DNA from: Candidatus Thermoplasmatota archaeon
GTDB lineage: Archaea; Thermoplasmatota; Thermoplasmata; UBA10834
Direction of reading: 5' to 3'
Length of the DNA: 32,111 bases
Assembly (NCBI GenBank): GCA_018814355.1
Contig: JAHIZT010000115.1
Span: 1-32,111 of the forward strand
The notes under the pieces were generated by a model. That model had not been told where the DNA came from. It saw nothing but the letters and a program-made list of their open reading frames with translations, and made no database searches. A program made the translations under genes and the position numbers. This document shows, one piece after another, positions 17,061 through 25,086 of the stretch (its first letter is position 1; every line of letters begins with the position of its first letter).

Positions 17061-17176
17061 CTAACTCTGATTCGAGAAAAAGCCGTTCCAGAAGGCCGGA
17101 AGCAGTCGTTAGTTACGCGCGTTTCCGCGACCTCGAGGTTGATCGCGAGTGATGCGGTCTACGCAAAGGTGTTGGC

Positions 17177-18343
17177 ATGAAGAGAGTTGCAATAGTCGGA
17201 GCAGGACAAAGCAAGTATGGCGAATTCACCGACAAGGGCATCAAAGAACTGTTCTTCGAAGCATACAAGGACATGAGCGCTAGCGTAGACAATGGTCTAG
17301 ACCCGAAAGCCATCGAGGCCGCCTACATAGGCAACCTCGGCTCGGGAGGCTTTCAGCTTGGAAACATGTCCGCTCTGGTGATGGAGTATTGCGGCCTTCC
17401 TTACATCTTGACGATGAGGATTGAGAACGCATGTGCATCAGGCGGGTACGCGCTCGTCGCCGCGATAATGGATGTGCTCTCTGGCACACACAAGGTTGCA
17501 TTGGCTGGAGGCGTCGAGAAGATGACAGACGTGTCTAGCACGAAGCAGAAGTACTGGCTCGGCGTCTCTGGTGACACCGAGTACGAGAGACTTGCCGGCA
17601 CGACCTTCTCCGGCCTGTACGCGCTGATCGCTCAGAGACACATGCACGAGTTCGGAACCAAGCGCGAACATCTATCGATGGTGGCTGTCAAGAACCACAA
17701 GAACGGCGCACAGAACCCGAAGGCGCAGTTCCAGAGGGAGATCACCCTCGAGCAAGCGATGAAAGGGCCGATTGTTGCCGCTCCCTTGAATCTGTTCGAC
17801 TGCTGTTCGACCACCGATGGCGCCTCGGCAGTTCTCGTGTGCGATGCGGACATCGCTAAACAGTTCACTGACACACCGATCTACGTGGCTGGGTTCGGCA
17901 CATCGAGCGACTACCTGGCGATCCATGACAGGGTGAACACCGTCACTCTCGAGGGCACAAAGAAGGCCAGCGAGAGGGCATACAAGATGGCGGGACTAAC
18001 GGCAAAGGATATTCATCTTGCAGAGGTCCACGACTGTTTCACGATAGCCGAGCTCCTTGCGTACGAAGATCTCGGATTCTGCGAGAAGGGCAAGGCAGGG
18101 CAGTTCATCGAAGAAGGCCACACCCAGATAGGTGGGGACAAGCCCGTAAATGCTAGCGGCGGCCTGAAGTCCAAAGGACATCCGATTGGATCGACCGGGA
18201 CAGGACAGGCGTATGAGATGTTCAACCAGCTCAGAGGAACGGTTCAGAAACCCACAAGACAGGTCAAGAACGCCGAAATAGGGTTGGTGCACAATGTAGG
18301 CGGTTCAGGTGGGACCGTCGCTGTTACAATCATGAGGAGGTGA
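17177..18343 (+). CDS. Thiolase (acetyl-CoA C-acetyltransferase/3-ketoacyl-CoA thiolase, archaeal SCP2-like)
   Basis: This either condenses two acyl-CoA units or, in the other direction, cleaves 3-ketoacyl-CoA to acetyl-CoA plus a shorter acyl-CoA. The catalytic set looks complete: C86 in ENACASGG is the acyl-carrying Cys, and H335 in GHPIGSTG is the conserved His. HNVGG (H372) replaces the second Cys motif, as in archaeal/SCP2-type thiolases; the family HDCFT motif is at 285-289. Length 388 is typical. AAGGTG precedes the ATG at 17177 by five bases. In archaea such genes form a stable complex with a DUF35 protein and HMG-CoA synthase, and both neighbours are present in that order. Here the HMG-CoA-synthase partner lacks its catalytic residues and a CoA-transferase pair follows, so thiolytic breakdown is the favoured direction (inference). 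Confidence 0.92.
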   Translation: MKRVAIVGAGQSKYGEFTDKGIKELFFEAYKDMSASVDNGLDPKAIEAAYIGNLGSGGFQLGNMSALVMEYCGLPYILTMRIENACASGGYALVAAIMDVLSGTHKVALAGGVEKMTDVSSTKQKYWLGVSGDTEYERLAGTTFSGLYALIAQRHMHEFGTKREHLSMVAVKNHKNGAQNPKAQFQREITLEQAMKGPIVAAPLNLFDCCSTTDGASAVLVCDADIAKQFTDTPIYVAGFGTSSDYLAIHDRVNTVTLEGTKKASERAYKMAGLTAKDIHLAEVHDCFTIAELLAYEDLGFCEKGKAGQFIEEGHTQIGGDKPVNASGGLKSKGHPIGSTGTGQAYEMFNQLRGTVQKPTRQVKNAEIGLVHNVGGSGGTVAVTIMRR

Positions 18344-18348
18344 ACGGG

Positions 18349-19365
18349 TTGGCGACTGGCATTTCAGGATATGGTACATACATCCCGAGGTTCAGGATCA
18401 AGAAGGAAGAGTACACAAAGGCCTGGGGTTCGTTCTCTGCCGCTGGTGTGAACGAGAAATCCGTCATGGGCTTCGACGAGGACGTGTTGACATCGGCGGT
18501 CAAGGTTTCGAAGCGAGCGCTTGAATCCGTGCCGCTCACGCCTGATAAGGTGTCGAGATTCGCCTTGGCATCCACTTCCGCTCCGTATGTCGAGAAGCTG
18601 CTGTCGGGCACGGTGCTCGTGAGCCTGGGCATACCGAACTCCGCGTTCGCATCGGATCACACAACATCTACAAGGGCGGGAACCGAAGCCATGATATCCA
18701 GCTTCGAGCACCTGGCCGCCAACCACGGTGGAAACGCGGTGGTCGCCGCCGCGGACGCACCTAGGGCAAGCATGTGGAACTCGTTCGAGCATCCACTGGG
18801 AGCTGGCGCCGCAGCGTTCGTCCTTTCGGGAGACAACCTTATAGCCGAGCTCGAAGGGCATGCGTCATACGCCAGCGAGTACTTCGGAGAGCGGTTCAAG
18901 GCGAGGAACGACGAGCTGATCCAGGACATAAACGTTAAGAAGTTCGAGGAATCGTCCCTGATTGTCAACACCACGAAGGCAGGCACCGCGCTCATGAAGA
19001 AGCTGAACAGGAATCCCGAGGACTACCAGCACGTGGTCATACAGCAGCCCGACGCCAAGGTCCCGGCCACGGTAGCCGCGAGACTGCACTTCACTGATGT
19101 TCAACTGGCAGCGGGCCTGGTCTCGAAATCGGTCGGCGACCTCGGGGCAGGCTCTGCGCTCGTGGGACTCGCAGCAGTCCTGGACGTCGCGAAGGTCGGC
19201 GACAAGGTGATGGTAATCTCCTACGGTTCAGGCGCTGGCAGCGACGCCCTGAGCTTCAAGGTTGTCAGCGAGAGGAAATCACCCTTCAAGGTACAGACAG
19301 AGCTCGACCGCAAGGAGTACATCGACTATGTCAAGTACCTCAAACTCAAAGGAGCAATCGTGTGA
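18349..19365 (+). CDS. HMG-CoA-synthase-like protein lacking the catalytic residues
   Basis: The 338-residue sequence aligns along its whole length with archaeal HMG-CoA synthases: GYGTYIPRFRI, VNEKSVMGFDED, GAGAAAFVLSG, LVGLAAVLDVAK and SYGSGAGSDALSF. The three active-site residues of that family are all replaced. The Glu of the SESxPY motif is T76 (STSAPY), the acyl-carrying Cys of ACKAGT is T108 (STRAGT), and the His of HQPNGK is Q232 (QQPDAK). Ordinary HMG-CoA synthesis is therefore unlikely. It could scaffold the thiolase/DUF35 complex or do chemistry without an acyl-enzyme. I chose the TTG at 18349 because GAGGAGGTGA (18334-18343) is well placed. The GTG at 18340 overlaps the thiolase stop and that ribosome site. 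Alignment is from memory of the family, with high similarity at each motif. Residues are counted from the TTG. Confidence 0.85.
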   Translation: MATGISGYGTYIPRFRIKKEEYTKAWGSFSAAGVNEKSVMGFDEDVLTSAVKVSKRALESVPLTPDKVSRFALASTSAPYVEKLLSGTVLVSLGIPNSAFASDHTTSTRAGTEAMISSFEHLAANHGGNAVVAAADAPRASMWNSFEHPLGAGAAAFVLSGDNLIAELEGHASYASEYFGERFKARNDELIQDINVKKFEESSLIVNTTKAGTALMKKLNRNPEDYQHVVIQQPDAKVPATVAARLHFTDVQLAAGLVSKSVGDLGAGSALVGLAAVLDVAKVGDKVMVISYGSGAGSDALSFKVVSERKSPFKVQTELDRKEYIDYVKYLKLKGAIV

Positions 19366-19376
19366 GGTGAGATGAT

Positions 19377-19802
19377 ATGGCACATGTTTCAATCCCGATG
19401 TATTGGAGGACCATCCCCCAGAGGTACAAGCTCGTAGGTCACAAGTGCAAGAAGTGCGGCCACATCAACTTCCCGCCCAAGGGCGTCTGCAAGTCCTGCA
19501 ACGCATCCTCGGAGTTCGAGGAGGTGCAGATGAGCGGCAGGGGGAAGATCCACACCTTCGTCCTGATAAGCGCAGGCGGTGCGCCCCCGGAATTCGCGGA
19601 GCAGGAGAAGGCAGGAGGACAGTACCCAGTGGCCATCGTGGAGTTCGAGGAGGGCCCGAAGGTCATAGGCCAGATTGCGGACGCCGACCCGAAGGAGGTC
19701 AAGATCGGGATGCCGGTCAAGACCGAGCTAAGGAAGATATACAGCGAAGAGGGCGTCATAAGATACGGATTCAAGTTCGTCCCAGTAGCGGAAGGAAAGT
19801 GA
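19377..19802 (+). CDS. DUF35 zinc-ribbon/OB-fold protein, thiolase partner
   Basis: A 141-residue protein with an N-terminal rubredoxin-like zinc ribbon (C24, C27, C38, C41) and a C-terminal OB fold (GRGKIHTFVLISAG through VIGQIADADPKEVKIGMPV). In archaea this family bridges thiolase and HMG-CoA synthase, providing a shared CoA-binding groove so that acetoacetyl-CoA passes between active sites. In bacteria, relatives pair with thiolase-like aldolases. Here it immediately follows the HMG-CoA-synthase-like gene, with GAGGTGA (19364-19370) six bases before the ATG, so it almost surely binds both upstream products. It shows no catalytic residues of its own. Confidence 0.9.
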   Translation: MAHVSIPMYWRTIPQRYKLVGHKCKKCGHINFPPKGVCKSCNASSEFEEVQMSGRGKIHTFVLISAGGAPPEFAEQEKAGGQYPVAIVEFEEGPKVIGQIADADPKEVKIGMPVKTELRKIYSEEGVIRYGFKFVPVAEGK

Positions 19803-19806
19803 TTAG

Positions 19807-20724
19807 ATGGACCCTGGAAAGATGATGACAATGAAGGAGGCGGTGTCGAAGTACGTCAAGGACGACGACATCATCTACTTGGCGGGATTCACGCACATGA
19901 TCCCGTTCGCTGCAGGCCATGAGATCATCCGGCAGAAGAGGCGGAACATGACCCTCTGCCGGGCAACGCCGGATATCATATACGATCAGATGATAGCTGC
20001 CGGTTGCTGCAAGAAGGCGATGTTCAGCTACGCCGGAAACCCTGGCGTCGGTTCACTTAGGTGCTTCAGGAGGGCCCTGGAGAAGGGCCAGCCGAACAAG
20101 ATCGAGATCGAGGAGTATACGCACTTCGGCCTGTCAGGCAGGCTTTACGCGGGGGCGACCAACATGCCGTTCCTGCCGATGCGCACGAACCTTGGCTCGG
20201 ACCTCCCGGCACAGAACCCCAACATGAAGACGATCAAGGACCCATACTCTGGCGACGAGGTGTCCATCGTACCGCCGCTGAAGCCAGACCTGGCGGTCGT
20301 GCATGTCCAGAGATGTGACATAGAGGGCAACTCGCACATATGGGGGATCATAGGTGAGCAGAAGGATGCGGCGTTCGCGTCCAAGAAGGTCATAATCAGC
20401 ACAGAGGACATCGTGGACGAGTCGGTCATAAGATCCGACCCGAACAGGACCGTGATTCCGGACTTCGTTGTACACGCGGTCGTGCACGAGCCATGGTGCG
20501 CGCACCCGTCATACACCCAGGGGTACTACGACAGAGACAACGAATTCTACATGCAGTGGGACGAGATAACTAAGGAGCACGACACGACATTGAAGTACCT
20601 GGATGAATGGGTCTTCGGAGTCGAGGACAGGGCGGCGTACATGAAGAAGATCTCGGCGGAGAAGCTGCTGAAGCTGAAGCCGAAGGCGGCCTACTGCACG
20701 CCCGTCGACTACGGGACTTTGTGA
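19807..20724 (+). CDS. Family I CoA-transferase, subunit A (GctA/IpdA-like)
   Basis: Alpha subunit of a two-gene family I CoA-transferase, 305 residues, resembling glutaconate CoA-transferase A and the steroid-ring hydrolase subunit IpdA more than the shorter SCOT/AtoD-type A subunits. Visible features are the N-terminal MKEAVSKYVKDDDIIYLAGF segment with its Gly-rich turn, the PDLAVVHVQRCDIEGN stretch conserved in the family, and a late SYTQGYYDRDNEFY segment. The catalytic glutamate is expected on the B subunit, encoded next. The partner acid is unknown; a 3-keto or related carboxylate is likely from the thiolase context. The ATG at 19807 is four bases after the DUF35 stop, with GGAAAG just upstream, so it belongs to the same operon. 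Confidence 0.87.
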   Translation: MDPGKMMTMKEAVSKYVKDDDIIYLAGFTHMIPFAAGHEIIRQKRRNMTLCRATPDIIYDQMIAAGCCKKAMFSYAGNPGVGSLRCFRRALEKGQPNKIEIEEYTHFGLSGRLYAGATNMPFLPMRTNLGSDLPAQNPNMKTIKDPYSGDEVSIVPPLKPDLAVVHVQRCDIEGNSHIWGIIGEQKDAAFASKKVIISTEDIVDESVIRSDPNRTVIPDFVVHAVVHEPWCAHPSYTQGYYDRDNEFYMQWDEITKEHDTTLKYLDEWVFGVEDRAAYMKKISAEKLLKLKPKAAYCTPVDYGTL

Positions 20725-20729
20725 GGAGG

Positions 20730-21500
20730 ATGATGACTGTGACAGAAGTAACTCCGAGCGAATTGATGGTCATAGTAGCGGCAAGGGAACTCAAGGACAG
20801 GGAATCGGTCCTTGTAGGCGTGGGCATTCCGAACCTGGCAGCCAACCTGGCGAAGAAGCTCCAGGCGCCGCACCTGAACATGGTGTACGAGTCGGGGGCG
20901 GTGGGCTCCAACCCAACAAGGATGCCTTTATCCATAGGCGACCCATGCCTCGTCACGGGCGCGAAGAGCGTCTGCTCGATGTACGAGCAGTTCGCATACT
21001 ACCTTCAGGGCGGTAGGATAGACGTCGGCTTCCTTGGAGGCGCGCAGATCGACAAATACGGGAACATCAACTCGACGGTCATCGGCCAGTACGCTGCTCC
21101 CAAGGTCAGACTGCCTGGCAGTGGCGGAGCATGCGACATCGCGTCAAACGTCAAGAAGATCATCGTGATAACCCCCCACGAGAAACGCAGGTTCGTCGAG
21201 AAAGTGGACTTCCTGACGAGTCCGGGGTTCATCGACGGCAAGGAGAAGTGGAAGCAGCTGAAGTTGCAGGGCGGCGGCCCCTTTGCAGTCATCACAAACC
21301 TGTGCACAATGAAGTTTGACGAGATCACAGGCGAGATGACCGTCGTGTCTCTCCATCCCGGCGTCACGCTAGAAAAGGTTCAGGAGAACACCCCTTGGAA
21401 GCTCAAGGTGGTCGAGAGATTGGAGAACACTCCCGCGCCGACGGATAGAGAAATCGCAACGCTCCGCGCGCTAGATCCCGCTAAGACATATCTGGGGTGA
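20730..21500 (+). CDS. Family I CoA-transferase, subunit B (GctB/IpdB-like)
   Basis: Beta subunit paired with the preceding gene. The family's active-site glutamate is present as E54 in VYESGAVG, which forms the glutamyl-CoA thioester in true transferases. MPLSIGDP follows, and the nucleotide-like DVGFLGGAQIDKYGNINS segment lies near residue 98. Retaining this Glu argues for CoA transfer rather than an IpdB-like hydrolase. Starts at ATG 20730, ATG 20733 and GTG 20739 are all possible: GAGGAGG at 20723-20729 touches the first and is better spaced for the last. An in-frame extension back to 20607 overlaps the A subunit and is rejected. The gap after the A subunit is five bases, so co-translation is likely. 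Numbering is from 20730. Confidence 0.88.
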   Translation: MMTVTEVTPSELMVIVAARELKDRESVLVGVGIPNLAANLAKKLQAPHLNMVYESGAVGSNPTRMPLSIGDPCLVTGAKSVCSMYEQFAYYLQGGRIDVGFLGGAQIDKYGNINSTVIGQYAAPKVRLPGSGGACDIASNVKKIIVITPHEKRRFVEKVDFLTSPGFIDGKEKWKQLKLQGGGPFAVITNLCTMKFDEITGEMTVVSLHPGVTLEKVQENTPWKLKVVERLENTPAPTDREIATLRALDPAKTYLG

Positions 21501-21506
21501 TTGCAG

Positions 21507-22853
21507 GTGTGCGCTGAATTCGATCCGATCTCTGAATATCAAGCGAAGACGACGAAGAGCTTTGAACTGTTCAAGCACGCTTGCCAACACCTCCCTGGTG
21601 GTGTCACGGGCAATATCAAGTTCTACAAACCGTACCCGATCTACGCAAAGCGTGCGAAGGGATCTCACCTCTGGGATGTAGACGGCAACGAGTACATAGA
21701 CTACATGCTGTGCTTCGGTCCTCTGATTCTGGGGCATGGACACCCGAGGGTGATGCAAGCGATCCAGAAGCAGCTGGAGGACGATGGCACTACAATCTTC
21801 GGCCCGCCACATGAGCTCGAGGTGAAGATGGCTGAGCGGCTGAACCGCATCTTCCCCAGCGCGGAGATGACACGATTCGCGAACTCCGGGCTCGAAGCGA
21901 CCATGCACGCGCTACGGGTTGCCAGAGGGTTCAAACGGAAGAGCCGAATCGCCAAGTTCGAGGGACACTATCACGGGTGCTACGACGAGGCTTTGGTCAG
22001 CCTGACGCCGTCCGAGGAGACAGCCGGGCCGGAGGCGGCCCCCCAGCCAGTGTCCTGTTCGATGGGGACATCGGACTACACCCTCCAGAGCGTACAGGTC
22101 CTGCCTTTCAACGACACGGAGAACACAATTCGGCTGCTGAGAGCGCACAAGGGCGATCTGGCAGCAGTGATCATGGAGCCGATCCAGAGGGGGTTCATCC
22201 CCTCAGATCCCGAGTTCTTGAAGGCCGTCCGCGAGACGACAACTGAGCTTGGGATCGTATTGATATTCGACGAGGTGATGTCGGGCTTCCGCATGGATCG
22301 ACTGGGTGGAGCGCAAACGATGATGGGAGTAACTCCGGACTTGATGTGCCTAGGCAAGATCATCGGTGGAGGATTCCCATGTGGCGCGTTCCTCGGCAGG
22401 CGGGAGATCATGGAAGTGGTCAATCCCTTCACCAGGAACAAGGATGATAGAGTCTTCCACGGCGGCACATTCAACGGCCATCCGACAATACTGGCCGCAG
22501 GAATGGCAACATTGGATGTGCTCGATGAACCAGAGACCTATCCATACCTGAACCGGATCACGGAGAAGCTTCAAAATGGCATGAACGATCTCTTCGATAG
22601 ACTGAATGTTGAGGCCCAAGCTATAGGTCCGGGTTCGACGTTCAAGATTGTCTTCAGCAAGAGGAAGCTGTGCGACTACAGGGACGCTCTGAAGTGTGAC
22701 CAGAAGAAGCAGCAGCTTTTCGACTTTGGCATGATCTCACGAGGCATCCACTTCCACCCTGACAAGCCGTTCTACACATGCACTGAGCATACAGACAAGG
22801 ATGTCGAACACACCCTGAATGTCGCCGAAGAAGTCCTCATGAAGATGAGGTAG
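21507..22853 (+). CDS. Class III aminotransferase, glutamate-1-semialdehyde-aminomutase-like
   Basis: A PLP-dependent fold-type I enzyme of 448 residues. The Schiff-base lysine is K284 in LGKIIGGGFPCGAF, and the PLP-binding Asp is D255 in IFDEVMSGFR. ANSGLEATMHALRVAR and FEGHYHGCYDEAL mark the GSA-aminomutase-like branch. A true HemL is doubtful: the NSGTEAT threonine is Leu (L129), and the operon contains no tetrapyrrole genes. The same branch includes beta-amino-acid aminotransferases, which would suit beta-lysine or its N-acyl form as substrate (inference). The GTG at 21507 is chosen because GGGGTGA, which contains the stop of the preceding gene, ends seven bases before it. A TTG at 21501 is also open. 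The stop is TAG. Confidence 0.85.
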   Translation: MCAEFDPISEYQAKTTKSFELFKHACQHLPGGVTGNIKFYKPYPIYAKRAKGSHLWDVDGNEYIDYMLCFGPLILGHGHPRVMQAIQKQLEDDGTTIFGPPHELEVKMAERLNRIFPSAEMTRFANSGLEATMHALRVARGFKRKSRIAKFEGHYHGCYDEALVSLTPSEETAGPEAAPQPVSCSMGTSDYTLQSVQVLPFNDTENTIRLLRAHKGDLAAVIMEPIQRGFIPSDPEFLKAVRETTTELGIVLIFDEVMSGFRMDRLGGAQTMMGVTPDLMCLGKIIGGGFPCGAFLGRREIMEVVNPFTRNKDDRVFHGGTFNGHPTILAAGMATLDVLDEPETYPYLNRITEKLQNGMNDLFDRLNVEAQAIGPGSTFKIVFSKRKLCDYRDALKCDQKKQQLFDFGMISRGIHFHPDKPFYTCTEHTDKDVEHTLNVAEEVLMKMR

Positions 22854-22861
22854 GCGGATAA

Positions 22862-23722
22862 TCAGACCTCGGCAACCAGCTTGCCCTCGAACTCGGCTAC
22901 TGCGGGGCCTGTCATATAGGCGTTGCCGTCCTTGGCGAACTCAATCCCGATGTCCCCTCCGAGTGCATGTACTGTCACAATGCCCGGCTTGACCCACCCC
23001 AGGGTGTGCGCCACAAAAGCGCTCGCGGTGGCGCCTGTCCCACATGCCATGGTCTCGTTGTAGACTCCTCGCTCGTAGGTCCTGACCTTTATCTCGTGAT
23101 CCCCCACGACCTGCACAAAATTGATGTTGATGCCATCGGGGAAGCGAGTGCGGTCCCCGTTCACCAAGTCGCCGATCATCCTCACGTTCTCGGAACCAAG
23201 ATGCTCGGACCTCACGACAACATGCGGCTCCCCTGAGTTGACGACATATCCGGACAGGGACCGTTCGGTTGAATCTAACGGGATGACAATCAGCCCGTCC
23301 TTCACACTCAGTCTCCCTGGAATGTACTCTCTGAGGTCCTTCGTGCCAGTCCTGACGGATCCCATATTCGCGCGATACTGTCCGCCGGCATGCGTAACCT
23401 GCTTGACACCATCCTTCGTCAGGATGTCTACAGCATCTTTGCCTAGCTTGTTCGCAACATAGGCGGCCACGCACCGCAGTCCGTTACCGCACATGTCTGC
23501 TTCATTTCCAGCGGGCTCGAAGAGCCTCATGGAGCCGTGCACGCCTTCTGCCTTCTCGATGAATATGACACCGTCCGCGCCGACCTTGAAATGCCTATCG
23601 CATAGCTTACGGGCCAGCTTGCTTCGGTCCGAGTCAGGGGTTACAGGACCTTCCATCTCGTCCTTGATGATGAAATCGTTCCCGCAACCCTGGTACTTGA
23701 CGAACCTGAAATCGTATTTCAT
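22862..23722 (-). CDS. dapF: Diaminopimelate epimerase
   Basis: This interconverts LL- and meso-diaminopimelate without a cofactor in lysine (and, in bacteria, peptidoglycan) synthesis. The 286-residue protein keeps both catalytic cysteines: C78 in EADMCGNGLRC and C227 in ETMACGTGATAS. The N-terminal KYQGCGNDFI motif (9-18) is also intact. Archaea with DapF normally make lysine by the DapL route, but no other dap gene is in this window. Its place next to a putative lysine-breakdown cluster may be accidental. A wider amino-acid racemase role cannot be excluded, since the FEPAGNEADM segment differs from the common FNADGSEAEM. It converges with the aminotransferase gene, eight bases apart, and has its own promoter. 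Confidence 0.92.
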   Translation of the reverse strand: MKYDFRFVKYQGCGNDFIIKDEMEGPVTPDSDRSKLARKLCDRHFKVGADGVIFIEKAEGVHGSMRLFEPAGNEADMCGNGLRCVAAYVANKLGKDAVDILTKDGVKQVTHAGGQYRANMGSVRTGTKDLREYIPGRLSVKDGLIVIPLDSTERSLSGYVVNSGEPHVVVRSEHLGSENVRMIGDLVNGDRTRFPDGININFVQVVGDHEIKVRTYERGVYNETMACGTGATASAFVAHTLGWVKPGIVTVHALGGDIGIEFAKDGNAYMTGPAVAEFEGKLVAEV

Positions 23723-23746
23723 ACCGGTACCTGGATGGCAAGTCAG

Positions 23747-23755
23747 GATTTAATC
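23747..23755 (-). promoter_or_regulatory. TATA-like box of dapF
   Basis: The minus strand reads GATTAAATC. Its centre is about 29 bases before the ATG at 23722, which implies a leaderless transcript. Confidence 0.55.
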
Positions 23756-23786
23756 ATGATGCGCAGGACATCAACCCAGACAACCG

Positions 23787-23795
23787 TTAAATAAG
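23787..23795 (+). promoter_or_regulatory. TATA-like box of the N-acyl-D-amino-acid deacylase gene
   Basis: TTAAATAAG lies about 60 bases before the TTG start at 23851, predicting a leader of about 33 bases that carries the GGAGGA ribosome site. Confidence 0.55.
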
Positions 23796-23850
23796 CAGGG
23801 CGGGATTCCTGAATCCGAACCAGCTCGCTCTCGGGACAGGGGAGGAAGCA

Positions 23851-25086
23851 TTGCACGACATTCTGATCAAAGGCGGGAGGGTCATTGACGGCTCGGGAGC
23901 TCCTGCGACTCCGCTTGATGTGGCAATCGACGCGACGAAGATATCCGGCCTTCACAAGCGCTCAGATTCTAGGGCAACCGTGACAATCGATGCCGCCGGC
24001 AAGGTCGTTTGCCCTGGGTTTATCGATATCCACTCCCACTCGGAACTGTCCCTGCTCTGCAATCCACTGGCAGAGAGCAAGATCCGGCAGGGGGTCACGA
24101 CAGAGCTCGTAGGCAACTGCGGGATGTCGCCCGCTCCCGTGATCGGTGCTGCCAAGGACTACATTGAAGAGTACGCCAGAATGCTCGATGTCTATGTCGA
24201 CTGGGTGACCCTCGACGAGTACCTGCTCAGGTTATTGAACCTTAGGACGTCCGTCAATGTCGCCTCTCTCATCGGAGCGGGAATGCTCCGGGCAAGCGTC
24301 ATCGGTACAAAAGACGTCAGCGCGGATGAAGAACAGCTCAGCAAGATGAACCAACTGCTCGCGGATGCGATGCTCCAGGGCGCATTCGGCCTGTCCTCGG
24401 GCCTGATATACGCCCCTGACTGCTACTCAAGCACCCAGGAACTGGTATCCCTCGCTTCCACATCGGCCTCCATGGGCGGACTATACACCAGCCATATAAG
24501 AGGGGAGGGCAGAACCCTGGTGTCGGCAGTACGGGAGGCCATCCAGATTGGACGGGAGGCTCCGACCAGGGTCGAGATATCCCATCATAAGGCTTGCGGC
24601 AAGTCCAGCTGGGGGGTCGTGAACCAGACGCTCAAGATGATCGAGGATGCGAGGACGTCGGGGGTCGACGTCGCCTTTGACGTCTACCCGTACACCGCCT
24701 CGAGCACGACCCTGGACACCATCCTGCCGCCATGGGCAAGAGAGGGGGACAAGGAGACGATTCTTGCTAGGCTTGCGGACCCCGAAACGAGGAAGAGGAT
24801 ATGCGAGGAGTTCAGGAACTCGTCCGATACCTGGGAGGACATCGCCGCGGAGACCGGATGGGATAAGATCATCCTTGTGGGCTTCAGTAGGGAATCCAAT
24901 AGGAGATTCGAGAACAAGTCCGTGACGCAGATAGCTGCCATGCTCGGCAAGAGCCCAGATGACACCGCCCTTGATCTCATAGCGGACGAGGAACTTCAAC
25001 TAGCAGCTATATTCCATGAGATAGACGAGAACGACGTGATGAAGGTCATAAGCCATCCACTGGCGTCCATCGGTTCCGACGGGTAG
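23851..25086 (+). CDS. N-acyl-D-amino-acid deacylase, reading frame up to an in-frame TAG
   Basis: A zinc amidohydrolase of the D-aminoacylase/dihydroorotase-like superfamily, which removes acyl groups from N-acyl-D-amino acids. Metal-site residues are in place: H61 and H63 in GFIDIHSHSE, C90 in VGNCGMSP, the histidines of YTSHIRGEG and EISHHKACG, and the catalytic Asp of GSDG (D410). Translation meets TAG directly after that GSDG, at codon 412. The same frame then continues for 124 codons with family sequence up to 25461. With readthrough the product would be 536 residues, the normal family size. The TTG start is chosen because GGAGGA (23841-23846) is well spaced and no ATG is near. Whether this is a dead gene, a sequence error or recoding is open. 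Without the C-terminal part, activity is doubtful. Confidence 0.85.
   Translation: MHDILIKGGRVIDGSGAPATPLDVAIDATKISGLHKRSDSRATVTIDAAGKVVCPGFIDIHSHSELSLLCNPLAESKIRQGVTTELVGNCGMSPAPVIGAAKDYIEEYARMLDVYVDWVTLDEYLLRLLNLRTSVNVASLIGAGMLRASVIGTKDVSADEEQLSKMNQLLADAMLQGAFGLSSGLIYAPDCYSSTQELVSLASTSASMGGLYTSHIRGEGRTLVSAVREAIQIGREAPTRVEISHHKACGKSSWGVVNQTLKMIEDARTSGVDVAFDVYPYTASSTTLDTILPPWAREGDKETILARLADPETRKRICEEFRNSSDTWEDIAAETGWDKIILVGFSRESNRRFENKSVTQIAAMLGKSPDDTALDLIADEELQLAAIFHEIDENDVMKVISHPLASIGSDG

Noticed and set aside
17177-19802. Plain mevalonate-pathway operon (thiolase, HMG-CoA synthase, DUF35)
   Set aside because: The gene order fits, but the HMG-CoA-synthase homologue lacks all three catalytic residues and the operon continues into CoA-transferase and aminotransferase genes.
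20607-20729. Upstream extension of the CoA-transferase B subunit
   Set aside because: It overlaps the A subunit coding region in another frame. The family sequence begins after 20730, next to a GAGGAGG site.
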